Shown in pieces: positions 45,503-53,230 of a stretch of 64,000 nucleotides of DNA. This stretch comes from Marivita sp. (GTDB lineage Bacteria > Pseudomonadota > Alphaproteobacteria > Rhodobacterales > Rhodobacteraceae): positions 1-64,000 of the forward strand of contig NZ_JALEGT010000010.1 in assembly GCF_022763305.1 (NCBI RefSeq), written 5' to 3'. The notes beneath the pieces are model-generated. The model had not been told where the DNA came from, made no database searches, and was given only the letters and a program-made list of their open reading frames with translations. The position numbers and the translations under genes were made by a program. The stretch's first letter is position 1. The number at the start of each line of letters is the position of its first letter.

Positions 45503-46717
45503 ATGTATCGAAGAGTGTTCCTGAGTTCGGCCTCGGCCGCCCTGGTTGCGCCCTACACGGCTGCGGCGACCTTTCCGCGCCGCCCGGACGGCTATCTGCG
45601 CACGAACTGGAGCCGCGATCCCTTTGCCTTCGGATCCTATTCCTACATCGCGCGCACGGCCTCCCGCGCCGATACACGCGCGATTGCCCGCCCTGTCGAT
45701 GGCCGCCTCTTCTTTGCCGGAGAAGCCACACATCCCGACTACAACAGCACGGTCCACGCCGCCTACGAGACCGGTGTTGCGGTGGCCGAGACGGTCGGAG
45801 ACTCGACCGCCGGAACGGTCGCCATTCTCGGCGCGGGGATCAGCGGGCTGACCGCGGCCCGTCACCTGCAGGACCTTGGGCGCAACGTTACCGTCTTCGA
45901 AGCGCGCGACCGCGTCGGCGGGCGCATCTGGACCGACACCAGCCTTGGTCTACCGCTCGACCTCGGGGCGAGCTGGCTGCATGGGGACGAGGGCAACCCG
46001 ATCCTCGCCCTTTCCAAGAACCGGCGTATGCGCACTATCGCCACCGGCGATGACTATGTGATCCGCGGTACCGGAGGCCGTCGGTTGCGCAACCGTGATC
46101 TGCCCGACTGGGCTGAGGACGTCATGTCGATCCAGCAGGAGTACGGCGCCGCAGGTGCCGACATCAACTGGGCCGCCTATGAGACCGATCCCGATTACGA
46201 CGGGGAGGACCTTCTCTTTCCCGATGGCTACGCACACATCCTCGGCCAGCCTGAAACGGACCTCGATATCCGCCTCGGAACCGAGGTGCGGCGCGTTGCG
46301 CTGGCACAGGACGGTGTGACCCTTGCCACGGCGGAGGGTGCTCTGGGGCGCTTCGATAGCGTCATCGTGACCGTGCCGCTGGGCGTTCTCAAGGCCGACC
46401 GGATCGCCTTTTCCCCGCCGCTGCCAACAGACAAGCAGGCCGCGATAAACCGGCTTGGCTTTGGCCTGCTGGACAAGCTTTACCTGCAGTTCGAGGACGC
46501 GTTCTGGGATGCGGACGCGACCTGGATCCTGACCCCCGAAACCGGGCTTCCGCCCGGCCAGTTCAACCAGTGGCTCAACCTTGCCCCGGTGCTTGATGCG
46601 CCGATCCTTCTGGCATTCAACGGGGCTGGTCCGGCGCGCGACCTGTCCGGGCTGTCGGACGAGGCCCTTCTGGACCGGGCGGCGCAGGTTTTGAACGCGG
46701 CCTATCCGGCGAGCTGA
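45503..46717 (+). CDS. flavin amine oxidase with circularly permuted domain order
   Basis: The 404-residue protein begins with a Tat-like signal (RRVFLSSASAALVAPYTAAA). Residues 31-100 are then the segment normally found at the C-terminus of flavin monoamine oxidases: NWSRDPFAFGSYSY, RLFFAGEATHPDYNSTVHAA. The N-terminal FAD fold of the family follows at 106-145 (VAILGAGISGLTAARHL, VFEARDRVGGRIWT), then the central substrate domain, and the protein stops at AAQVLNAAYPAS where the normal enzyme would continue into the segment now at the front. All FAD-contact motifs are present, only reordered. The ribosome-binding site is weak (GCTGGG). Confidence 0.82.
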   Translation: MYRRVFLSSASAALVAPYTAAATFPRRPDGYLRTNWSRDPFAFGSYSYIARTASRADTRAIARPVDGRLFFAGEATHPDYNSTVHAAYETGVAVAETVGDSTAGTVAILGAGISGLTAARHLQDLGRNVTVFEARDRVGGRIWTDTSLGLPLDLGASWLHGDEGNPILALSKNRRMRTIATGDDYVIRGTGGRRLRNRDLPDWAEDVMSIQQEYGAAGADINWAAYETDPDYDGEDLLFPDGYAHILGQPETDLDIRLGTEVRRVALAQDGVTLATAEGALGRFDSVIVTVPLGVLKADRIAFSPPLPTDKQAAINRLGFGLLDKLYLQFEDAFWDADATWILTPETGLPPGQFNQWLNLAPVLDAPILLAFNGAGPARDLSGLSDEALLDRAAQVLNAAYPAS

Positions 46718-46860
46718 GCCCGACCTACACCGTTATGGCCATCGCAATTCGCACAGGATCTGTGCGGTGATCGGCGTTGTGCGCAACTCTTTGCACCTTA
46801 ATTCCGTTGCACATAGAGACCGGGGCCGCGCGCCCTGCCGCACAGCTGGAAAGGGGCATC

Positions 46861-47454
46861 ATGAGCACGCCTAAGATCACGATCATCTTCTATTCGACCT
46901 ACGGAACCAACCATGCCATCGCGCTTGAGGCGCAAAAGGCAGCCGAAGCCGCCGGGGCAGAGGTGCGTCTGCGCCGCTTTGCCGAAACCGCCCCGAAAGA
47001 GGTGGTCCAGGGCCAGGGGGCCTGGGTGGCACAGCTCGAGAAAATGAAGGACATCCCCGAAGTCAGCCATGACGACATGGAATGGGCGGATGGCTATTTC
47101 ATTTCCGCGCCCACCCGTTATGGCAACATGCCCAGCCAGGTGCGGGCCTTCATCGACACGCTGGGCGGCCTCTGGCAGCAGGGCAAACTGGCCAACAAGA
47201 CGATCACCGCCACGACCAGTGCGCAGACCCTGCATGGCGGCCACGAGACCACGCTCTGGACTCTCTATGTCACTGCGATGCATTGGGGCTGCATCATCGT
47301 GCCGCCGGGCTACGCCGATCCGATCAAGTTCGAAGAGGACGGAAACCCCTACGGATTTTCCAAGGTCAGCGGCGAATTCACCGACGCGGGCAAGAAATCG
47401 GTCGCCTACCAGGCGCGTCGCCTGGTGGAGTTCACCGGCAAACTGGTGGGCTGA
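46861..47454 (+). CDS. wrbA: WrbA-family NAD(P)H:quinone oxidoreductase
   Basis: The 197-residue flavodoxin-fold protein reduces quinones by two electrons using FMN. Visible motifs are IIFYSTYGTNHAIALEAQKA (FMN phosphate loop), APTRYGNMPSQVRAFIDTLG, and TTSAQTLHGGHETTLWTLYV (a variant of the WrbA GGxE region). GGAAAGGGG precedes the ATG at 46861. Single-gene unit; length matches the family. Confidence 0.93.
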   Translation: MSTPKITIIFYSTYGTNHAIALEAQKAAEAAGAEVRLRRFAETAPKEVVQGQGAWVAQLEKMKDIPEVSHDDMEWADGYFISAPTRYGNMPSQVRAFIDTLGGLWQQGKLANKTITATTSAQTLHGGHETTLWTLYVTAMHWGCIIVPPGYADPIKFEEDGNPYGFSKVSGEFTDAGKKSVAYQARRLVEFTGKLVG

Positions 47455-47617
47455 GGAAACTTCAGTCCCCGCTGATTCATCTCAGCATGTGAAGCGCAGG
47501 TTCAGCATTCGGCCTGCGCAAGAAAACATGGATGGCCTGAAGGGACTCAGACCATTTGGCCATCCAGATGCCTCTGTCGATACTTTTCTTGGATCGAATG
47601 GGCTATGAGACCTGACT

Positions 47618-48199
47618 CTAACGGCAACGGGCGAGCTGCCCCTGGTAGACAACCGACCGGGCCGCAACCTCGTCGGCCACCCGCAAGAGCCATGCCTTGC
47701 TGTTATACGTTCCGCGCGAGAACCCAGTGCGCCCTTCATGGTAGGCAAGATACTGGTTGCGGGCATCGGCCAGCGAAATGCCAAGCCGGCGGTTCGACTC
47801 CGCCATGTACCAGCCCATGAAATCCGCAGCGTCGTTGATGTTGTTGCGCCGTGCACGGAACTTCCGCTGATCCTGCTGGTACTCTTCCCATGTCCCGTTC
47901 AGCGCCTGACTGTACCCGAAGGCCGAGCTTTGCCGGCCCATCGGGATCACGCCCAGCGTATATCGGAACGGCGTGCGGGCATCCGACTTGAATTTGCTTT
48001 CCTGATACATCGACGCCATCTGCACATGCACCGGCACGCCCCATCGCCGCTCTGCCGCGCGGAAGGCGCGCAGGTAGCCGGGGCGCTGTTGCAGGATCGA
48101 ACAGGCATCGTCGAGGTTACGGGGCGCCGAGGTTCCGCCGCCGCCTCCGCAGGAGGCCGCCAGAAGAACAATCACCAGGGCGCGAAAGAATCTGCTCAT
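47618..48199 (-). CDS. lytic transglycosylase-like (SLT) lipoprotein
   Basis: The 193-residue envelope protein has a lipoprotein signal (LVIVLLAASCGGGGG, lipobox AASC). An SLT-type lysozyme-like domain follows: YLRAFRAAERRWGVPVHVQM, catalytic Glu probably in MYQESKFKSDA, then SSAFGYSQALNGTWEEYQQ and NQYLAYHEGRTGFSRG. It probably cleaves peptidoglycan glycan strands. It is divergent from hspQ; the 163-bp gap to wrbA shows nothing I can name. Confidence 0.87.
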   Translation of the reverse strand: MSRFFRALVIVLLAASCGGGGGTSAPRNLDDACSILQQRPGYLRAFRAAERRWGVPVHVQMASMYQESKFKSDARTPFRYTLGVIPMGRQSSAFGYSQALNGTWEEYQQDQRKFRARRNNINDAADFMGWYMAESNRRLGISLADARNQYLAYHEGRTGFSRGTYNSKAWLLRVADEVAARSVVYQGQLARCR

Positions 48200-48427
48200 G
48201 GGCCTCTCGCATTTTGTTCGAAGACGGTTGCTCCGCCTTTCGCATTGCGACCAGTCTAGCGCAAAGGGGGCGCGGGGGAAATCACAATTGCTCGGGGCGG
48301 CAAACCCTTGCCATCACTGAAAAAACTCTTGTGTCGAAATGTGTCACAGACTGTTTCCGGAAAAATCGGAGCGACAATTGGACAATTTGGCGAAAATCGG
48401 GCAGGTATGTGGCAACGGACGGGACTC

Positions 48428-48754
48428 ATGATCAGACAACGCGCAAAATACAACATCGGCCAGGTCGTACGCCACCGCAGACACCCCTTCCGGGGCGTGG
48501 TGTTCGACGTGGACCCGGAATTCAACAACACCGAGGAATGGTATCAGGCCATCCCCGAAGACATCCGACCCGCGAAAAAGCAGCCCTTCTATCATCTGCT
48601 CGCAGAGAATGAACAAAGCTTCTACGTCGCCTATGTCTCGGAACAGAACCTGATCGCCGACTACTCGGGCGAACCGGTCGAACACCCGGATGTGCCGGAC
48701 CTGTTCGGCGCGTTCGAAGACGGCAGCTACGAGCTGCAGTTCCAGTACAACTGA
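48428..48754 (+). CDS. hspQ: heat-shock protein HspQ
   Basis: The 108-residue protein (MIRQRAKYNIGQVVRHRRHP, then FRGVVFDVDPEFNNTEEWY and QPFYHLLAENEQSFYVAYVS) matches HspQ/YccV, a small cytoplasmic specificity-enhancing factor for Lon in E. coli. GGACGGGAC precedes the ATG. The 228-bp region from the divergent lipoprotein gene contains its promoter, but I could not identify a convincing heat-shock promoter by eye. Confidence 0.95.
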   Translation: MIRQRAKYNIGQVVRHRRHPFRGVVFDVDPEFNNTEEWYQAIPEDIRPAKKQPFYHLLAENEQSFYVAYVSEQNLIADYSGEPVEHPDVPDLFGAFEDGSYELQFQYN

Positions 48755-48796
48755 ACGATCTCTCTTCTCTCTCTTCGTTTGCCACGAATAACGAGT

Positions 48797-48822
48797 AAGG
48801 GCTCCCCGGTGGGAGCCCTTTT
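48797..48822 (+). terminator. intrinsic terminator of hspQ
   Basis: A 10-bp stem (AAGGGCTCCC with GGGAGCCCTT) closes the loop CGGT and runs into TTTT. It abuts the stop codon of the convergent threonine aldolase gene at 48824. Confidence 0.85.
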
Positions 48823-48823
48823 C

Positions 48824-49873
48824 TCATGCCGCGTTCAGCAGCGAAACAAAGCGGTCGATCTCCGGCTCGGGCAAGGACCAGTCGCACACCAGCCGCCCGG
48901 TCAGCACCCCGTCCGCAGGCCCTTCGCCCAAAGCACCCCCAGACAGATGATACCGCGCCCCGCCCGACTGCAAGGTCTGGTGCAGGGCACGCGGCGCGCG
49001 GAAGAAGATCATGTTCGCCGTGACATCATTCACGATCTCGACCTCGTTGCGCTTGCGCAGCCCGTCCAGCAGATGCGCCGTCTTGGCATTGGCCTGTGTC
49101 GCGAGGTCCTTCCAAAGGTCATTCCGCAGATAGGCGGCCATCTGCGCCGATAGGTACCGGTGTTTGGAGAAAAGATGCCCGCCCCGCTTGCGGCGCAGCT
49201 CGAACTCCAAGGCCTTGGACGAGTCGAAAAACACCACCGCCTCAACCCCCATCAGCCCATTCTTGGTGCCACCAAATACGGCAACATCCACACCCAGCTT
49301 CCAGGACATCTCGGCCGGGGTACACCCCAGCGCCACCGCCGCATTGGCAAAGCGCGCGCCATCAAGATGCACCGGCAGGCCATAGGACTTGGCCACGTCG
49401 CAGAGCGCCTGCAACTCTGACAGGCTGTAGACATTGCCCATCTCGGTCACCTGCGTGATCGACACCGCGCCCCGGCGCGGGCCGTGCACACCGCGATTGC
49501 CCTGACTTTCAATGGCTTGGGTGAGCGCATCGGGCGTCATCCGGTCCGACCCGGGCACCAGCGTCAGCTTTGCCCCACCCGTGTAGAACTCGGGCGCGTT
49601 GCATTCGTCCTCTTCGATATGCGCGTCGGGTGAACAGAACACCGTGTCGAACGGCTCGACCAACGTCGCCAGCGCCAGCGCATTGGCCGCGGTGCCGGTG
49701 GCCGCAAGATACACCGCAGCTTCGGGCGCTTCGAAGAGATCGCGGATGCGCTGGCGCACCTCATCCATCATCGGATCGGCGCCGTACCCCATCATGTGGC
49801 CCTGATTGACCTCGGACAGAACGTCCAGAACGGCCTGCGGCACGGGTCCGCTATTGTCGGAGGCAAAAAACAT
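48824..49873 (-). CDS. ltaE: low-specificity L-threonine aldolase
   Basis: The 349-residue PLP enzyme splits threonine or allo-threonine to glycine and acetaldehyde. Features: FFASDNSGPVPQAVLDVLSE at the N-terminus, SPDAHIEEDECNAPEF, LPVHLDGARFANAAVALG (PLP Asp), and the lysine motif VFGGTKNGLMG. The ATG overlaps the ycgN stop by one base (TGATG), so ribF-ycgN-ltaE are a co-translated minus-strand operon. Confidence 0.93.
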   Translation of the reverse strand: MFFASDNSGPVPQAVLDVLSEVNQGHMMGYGADPMMDEVRQRIRDLFEAPEAAVYLAATGTAANALALATLVEPFDTVFCSPDAHIEEDECNAPEFYTGGAKLTLVPGSDRMTPDALTQAIESQGNRGVHGPRRGAVSITQVTEMGNVYSLSELQALCDVAKSYGLPVHLDGARFANAAVALGCTPAEMSWKLGVDVAVFGGTKNGLMGVEAVVFFDSSKALEFELRRKRGGHLFSKHRYLSAQMAAYLRNDLWKDLATQANAKTAHLLDGLRKRNEVEIVNDVTANMIFFRAPRALHQTLQSGGARYHLSGGALGEGPADGVLTGRLVCDWSLPEPEIDRFVSLLNAA

Positions 49874-50346
49874 CAGATCGGCTCCTCGATGATGTGGTCT
49901 TCCCAATCGTCTTCGTCGACTTCGAATTCGGCCACGGTGCGGTTTCGCATCGAAACCCCGGCTTCATGCACCGTCTCGGGCGTGCCCGAGATCAGCGGAT
50001 GCCAATCGTAAAGCGGCTTGCCCTCCCAGAGCAGCCGATAGGCGCAGGTTTTGGGCATCCAGTAGGCGTGGTCGTCGATATTCGATGGCTTCAGAATGAT
50101 GCACTCCGGCACGAACTGGTGCCGGATCTCGTATTGCGCGCAGCGGCAGGTGGTGTCGTCGAACAGGCGACAGGCCACACAGGTCAGTTCCACATGGCCG
50201 GTGTCCTCGTCCTCGAGCTTGTTGAGGCAGCACTTGCCGCACCCGTCGCACAGCGCCTCCCATTCCTGCGGGGTGAGGTCGGTCAGCGCCTTGCGTTCCC
50301 AGAACCGGGGCGCAAGGCCTGTGCGATCAATCGGATCCCTGGTCAT
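49873..50346 (-). CDS. ycgN: YcgN family cysteine-cluster protein
   Basis: The 157-residue protein (UPF0260/YcgN) carries the invariant cysteines CDGCGKCCLNKLEDEDTG, LTCVACRLFDDTTCRCAQYE, and the tail MPKTCAYRLLWEGKPLYDWH. The Cys pattern suggests a metal- or Fe-S-binding fold; function is not established. It overlaps ribF by 4 bp and ltaE by 1 bp. Confidence 0.93.
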   Translation of the reverse strand: MTRDPIDRTGLAPRFWERKALTDLTPQEWEALCDGCGKCCLNKLEDEDTGHVELTCVACRLFDDTTCRCAQYEIRHQFVPECIILKPSNIDDHAYWMPKTCAYRLLWEGKPLYDWHPLISGTPETVHEAGVSMRNRTVAEFEVDEDDWEDHIIEEPI

Positions 50347-51275
50347 AGCGCGGTCAGGATCGCGCGCGCCTGGGCGCAGTCGGCATCCATCTGCGAGATC
50401 AGCGCCTCAAGGCTGTCGAACTTCAATTCGGGTCGCAGGTAGTCGATGAGTGCGACGGAAACGGTCGCGCCGTACAGATCGCCGGTGAAATCAAACAGGA
50501 AGGTCTCGAGATTGGCGCGGTTCTCGCCGAACATCGGCCGCACCCCGATCGAGGACGCGCCGTGATAGGACCCGGCATGTGGCCCGTCGAGCACATCGAC
50601 CAGGACGGCATAGACACCGAATTTCGGCGGATGCAGACCGTCGATGGACATATTGGCGGTGGGATAGCCCAACTCGCGCCCGCGCTGTTCGCCGCCGATC
50701 ACCTCGCCTTCGATGCGGTGCCAATGGCCCAGCATGTCGGCGGCCAGACGCGGGTTGCCGTCGGACAGGGCCGTGCGGATCGCGGTAGAGGACACGGCAC
50801 CGGCCTCGGCGGTGACAAGCTCTGCCACCGTGACGCCGAATCCCATCCGGGCACCGAAGCGGCGCAGGTCCTCGACAGTGCCCTTGCGGCCCTTGCCGAA
50901 ACAGAAATCGGCCCCGACCACGACATGACGCAGTCCGAGTCCCTCGGAAATCACGTTCGCAGCGAAACCTTCGGGCGTCAGGGCGGCCAACTGGCTGTTG
51001 AAGTTGAGTTCATAGAGAATCTCGACCCCCAGTTTGCGCAGGCGCGTCGCGCGCGCGGTGGCGTTCATCAGCCGGAAAGGCGGGGCATCGGGGGCGAAGT
51101 ATTCGCGCGGATGCGGCTCGAACGTGAGGACGCCCAAAGGCGCTGCGGGCATCGCGTCGCGGGCAAGCTGGATCACGGCCTGATGGCCGGAATGCACGCC
51201 GTCGAAATTGCCGATGGCGACGGTTGCGCCCTTGTCGGCCTCGGCAATGAATTGATAATCCCGCACGATCTTCAT
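50343..51275 (-). CDS. ribF: bifunctional riboflavin kinase/FAD synthetase
   Basis: The 310-residue enzyme makes FMN and FAD from riboflavin. The nucleotidyltransferase domain begins with TVAIGNFDGVHSGHQAVIQL (the HxGH-like motif) and includes the SSTAIRTAL motif. The riboflavin kinase domain has GRELGYPTANM and GVYAVLVDV. The start is the ATG at 51275 (MKIVRDYQFI). A palindrome ladder lies 58 bp upstream of the start. Confidence 0.96.
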   Translation of the reverse strand: MKIVRDYQFIAEADKGATVAIGNFDGVHSGHQAVIQLARDAMPAAPLGVLTFEPHPREYFAPDAPPFRLMNATARATRLRKLGVEILYELNFNSQLAALTPEGFAANVISEGLGLRHVVVGADFCFGKGRKGTVEDLRRFGARMGFGVTVAELVTAEAGAVSSTAIRTALSDGNPRLAADMLGHWHRIEGEVIGGEQRGRELGYPTANMSIDGLHPPKFGVYAVLVDVLDGPHAGSYHGASSIGVRPMFGENRANLETFLFDFTGDLYGATVSVALIDYLRPELKFDSLEALISQMDADCAQARAILTAL

Positions 51276-51332
51276 GCGCAGAGGACTAGCGGTGGCGCTG
51301 GGGGGTTGCAATCCCCGCTGCGGGCTGGCGGG

Positions 51333-51373
51333 GATTTTCCGGTGACGGAAAATCGCGGATGCGTCGACGCATC
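51333..51373. repeat. two-palindrome ladder between maoC and ribF
   Basis: GATTTTCCG-GTGA-CGGAAAATC (51333-51354) is followed by the perfect 16-bp palindrome GATGCGTCGACGCATC (51358-51373). Centres are 22 bp apart. The second module is identical over 16 bp to one at 36.1 kb. It lies 16 bp after the maoC stop on the minus strand; no T-run. Confidence 0.88.
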
Positions 51374-51389
51374 AGCGCCCGTGGCAGCG

Positions 51390-51833
51390 TCAGTCGAATT
51401 TGCGGGAGGGGGCGAGCACCTTGGCTTCGCCGATCAGCACCTTTTTGCCATCGACCGAGCAATGGCAATCCAGCGTCACGCGCCGCTTGGCGATGTCGAT
51501 GTCGACCACCTTGACCTCGGCATAGACCACGTCGCCGGGGCGCACGGGGGCGAGAAATTTCAGCGTCTGGCCCATGTAGACCGTACCATGGCCGGGAAGC
51601 TGTTCGCCGATGACGGCCGAGATCAGGCCTGCGGTCAGCATCCCATGCGCGATGCGGCCTTCGAAGATGGTGTCCTGCGCGTAATCGTCGTCCAGATGCA
51701 CCGGGTTCCGGTCGGTCGAGATCTGCGCGAACATCTCGATGTCCTGATCGGTCACCTGTTTGCGCAGGTGGCGCGACATCCCCATTTCGATGTCTTCGAT
51801 GCAGATCGTTCCGCGTGGCAGGTTGTCCAACAT
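51390..51833 (-). CDS. MaoC-family (hot-dog) hydratase
   Basis: The 147-residue protein has the hydratase 2 motif with catalytic Asp/His (ISTDRNPVHLDDDYAQ) and the hot-dog helix region GRIAHGMLTAGLISAVIG. Such enzymes are (R)-specific enoyl-CoA hydratases, linking beta-oxidation with polyhydroxyalkanoate or mesaconyl-type chemistry. GGAG lies 6 nt before the ATG at 51833. A 12-bp inverted repeat upstream may be its operator. Confidence 0.9.
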   Translation of the reverse strand: MLDNLPRGTICIEDIEMGMSRHLRKQVTDQDIEMFAQISTDRNPVHLDDDYAQDTIFEGRIAHGMLTAGLISAVIGEQLPGHGTVYMGQTLKFLAPVRPGDVVYAEVKVVDIDIAKRRVTLDCHCSVDGKKVLIGEAKVLAPSRKFD

Positions 51834-51855
51834 TTCGCACTCCACTCGCAGGCGA

Positions 51856-51908
51856 CAAAGTAATAAATAGCTAAGTCAGATGCCCGATTTGGCAACTTTA
51901 TTACTTTG
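51856..51908. promoter_or_regulatory. 12-bp inverted repeat upstream of maoC
   Basis: CAAAGTAATAAA (51856-51867) and TTTATTACTTTG (51897-51908) are exact inverted copies separated by 29 bp, in an AT-rich patch within GC-rich surroundings, 23 bp upstream of the maoC start. It could be a two-site operator for looping or a dimeric repressor, or part of the maoC promoter. Confidence 0.65.
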
Positions 51909-51937
51909 CAACCGCAGAAAAGCAAGCAAAATCTGCG

Positions 51938-52810
51938 TCAGCGGAGTTGCCCAATGGTATAGGTCGGAGACGCGTTTTCCTTTGCAAGATAGGCGCTTAG
52001 CGCATCCGGATCCGGTTGGTGCGACGTTTTTGTCTCGGCTGCGGCAAGACCTCCGGAAATGAAAAGGGAATCGATGTCCTCGCCCATTGCGCCGTCGATG
52101 TCGGTGTGGACGCCATCCCCGATGGCCAGAATACGGGTCGGATCCACGTCGAGCCCAAGGGCGGCGATGCGGCGGCGGGCAAGGTCATAGATCGGCGGAT
52201 GGGGTTTGCCGAAGTAAAGGCTCTCGCCCCCCATCTCGGTATAAAGCGCGGCCAGCGCGCCCGCGCACCATTCGCGCGTGTCGCCGCGATCCACCACGAT
52301 GTCCGGGTTGGCGCAGAGCAGTTTCAGACCTTTCTGTTTGGCATAGAGAAACTGCGGACGGTTGACCGCCGGGTCGGCATGGGGGTCGAACGGTCCGCAG
52401 CAGACAATGCCTTCGGCGTCTTCCAGCTCGACGCGCTGGATGCGCACCGGGTCCTCTATCAGTTCCATCGGGTCAAAGAAGGTCTCGTCAAAGGGCTGCC
52501 CCATGAACCAGACCTTTTCCCCCACCGCGCCACGGAACATCGCGGCGCGGGCGCTGTCGCCGCTGGTGGCGATGCTGTCATAGCAGTCCTCGGGCACGTT
52601 CAGACGCACAAGTTGCTTGGCCACCTCGTGCCGTGACCGGGGCGCATTGGTCAGCAGAACCACCGTGCCGCCGCCCTGCTTGAAGCCGCGCAGGGCCGAG
52701 ACAGCCTCTTCATGGGCGGTGACGCCATTGTGTACGCAACCCCAGAGGTCGACGAGCAGCACGTCGTAGCGGTTGGCGATGTCGGCGAGGGACGAGATGA
52801 TCTGGGTCAT
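51938..52810 (-). CDS. HAD-type sugar-phosphatase family hydrolase
   Basis: The 290-residue protein (TIGR01459-type HAD IIA) has motif I DVLLVDLWGCVHNG (Asp nucleophile), motif II TNAPRSR, and motif III/IV FGKPHPPIYDLARRR with ILAIGDGVHTDIDGA. It is related to NagD. It probably dephosphorylates a small metabolite; the substrate is unknown. Start at 52810 (MTQIISSLADIA). Confidence 0.9.
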   Translation of the reverse strand: MTQIISSLADIANRYDVLLVDLWGCVHNGVTAHEEAVSALRGFKQGGGTVVLLTNAPRSRHEVAKQLVRLNVPEDCYDSIATSGDSARAAMFRGAVGEKVWFMGQPFDETFFDPMELIEDPVRIQRVELEDAEGIVCCGPFDPHADPAVNRPQFLYAKQKGLKLLCANPDIVVDRGDTREWCAGALAALYTEMGGESLYFGKPHPPIYDLARRRIAALGLDVDPTRILAIGDGVHTDIDGAMGEDIDSLFISGGLAAAETKTSHQPDPDALSAYLAKENASPTYTIGQLR

Positions 52811-52889
52811 GAAGGCACCTGATTGACGCGGGTTGCGCCACATATCGCCCGAACCGGGAATGATTGCCAGCCGAGGCGGGCAAACTTCA

Positions 52890-53219
52890 TCACTGAGATG
52901 CGAAGACAGCTGTCAGGTTCAAGAGGTCGGCTTGGTGGGCGAACGCGAAACCGAGGATCATCCATAGAAACGGGATCAGGTTGAGAAATGTCCGGAACGG
53001 TTGCTTGCGCGTCTTGTGCCGGAACCGGCGCTGCGCCGCTTTTGCGCCGAACCAGCCGCCAAGAAAGGCGAGTGTGAGCAGGTTGGCTTCGGAAATACGC
53101 CACTCGCCCCGGATGGAGCGTTCTTTATCAAGGTAGAACATCCAAAAGGCGACGCCGTTGACGAATGCGAAGACGCCGCCTGTTAGAAGAAGCCCCATTG
53201 TGAGTGATGTGACCGTCAC
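52890..53219 (-). CDS. DUF1294 membrane protein
   Basis: The 109-residue protein has three hydrophobic segments (near 8-28, 46-58, 80-98) and the family features FYLDKERSIRGEWRISEANL and GGWFGAKAAQRRFRHKTRKQ with FRTFLNLIPF. These fit DUF1294, a small inner-membrane family of unknown function. Confidence 0.85.
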   Translation of the reverse strand: MTVTSLTMGLLLTGGVFAFVNGVAFWMFYLDKERSIRGEWRISEANLLTLAFLGGWFGAKAAQRRFRHKTRKQPFRTFLNLIPFLWMILGFAFAHQADLLNLTAVFASQ

Positions 53220-53230
53220 TCAGAGTGGAG

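Noticed and set aside
46718-46860. Possible frameshifted C-terminal end of the amine oxidase downstream of its stop
   Set aside because: All three plus frames were read for the FFAGEAT and DPFAFGSYSY blocks; none is present, which supports the permutation rather than a frameshift.
51834-51845. GTG start of maoC four codons upstream (MECEMLDN)
   Set aside because: The GGAG ribosome-binding site falls at and after that GTG, so the ATG at 51833 is the better start.
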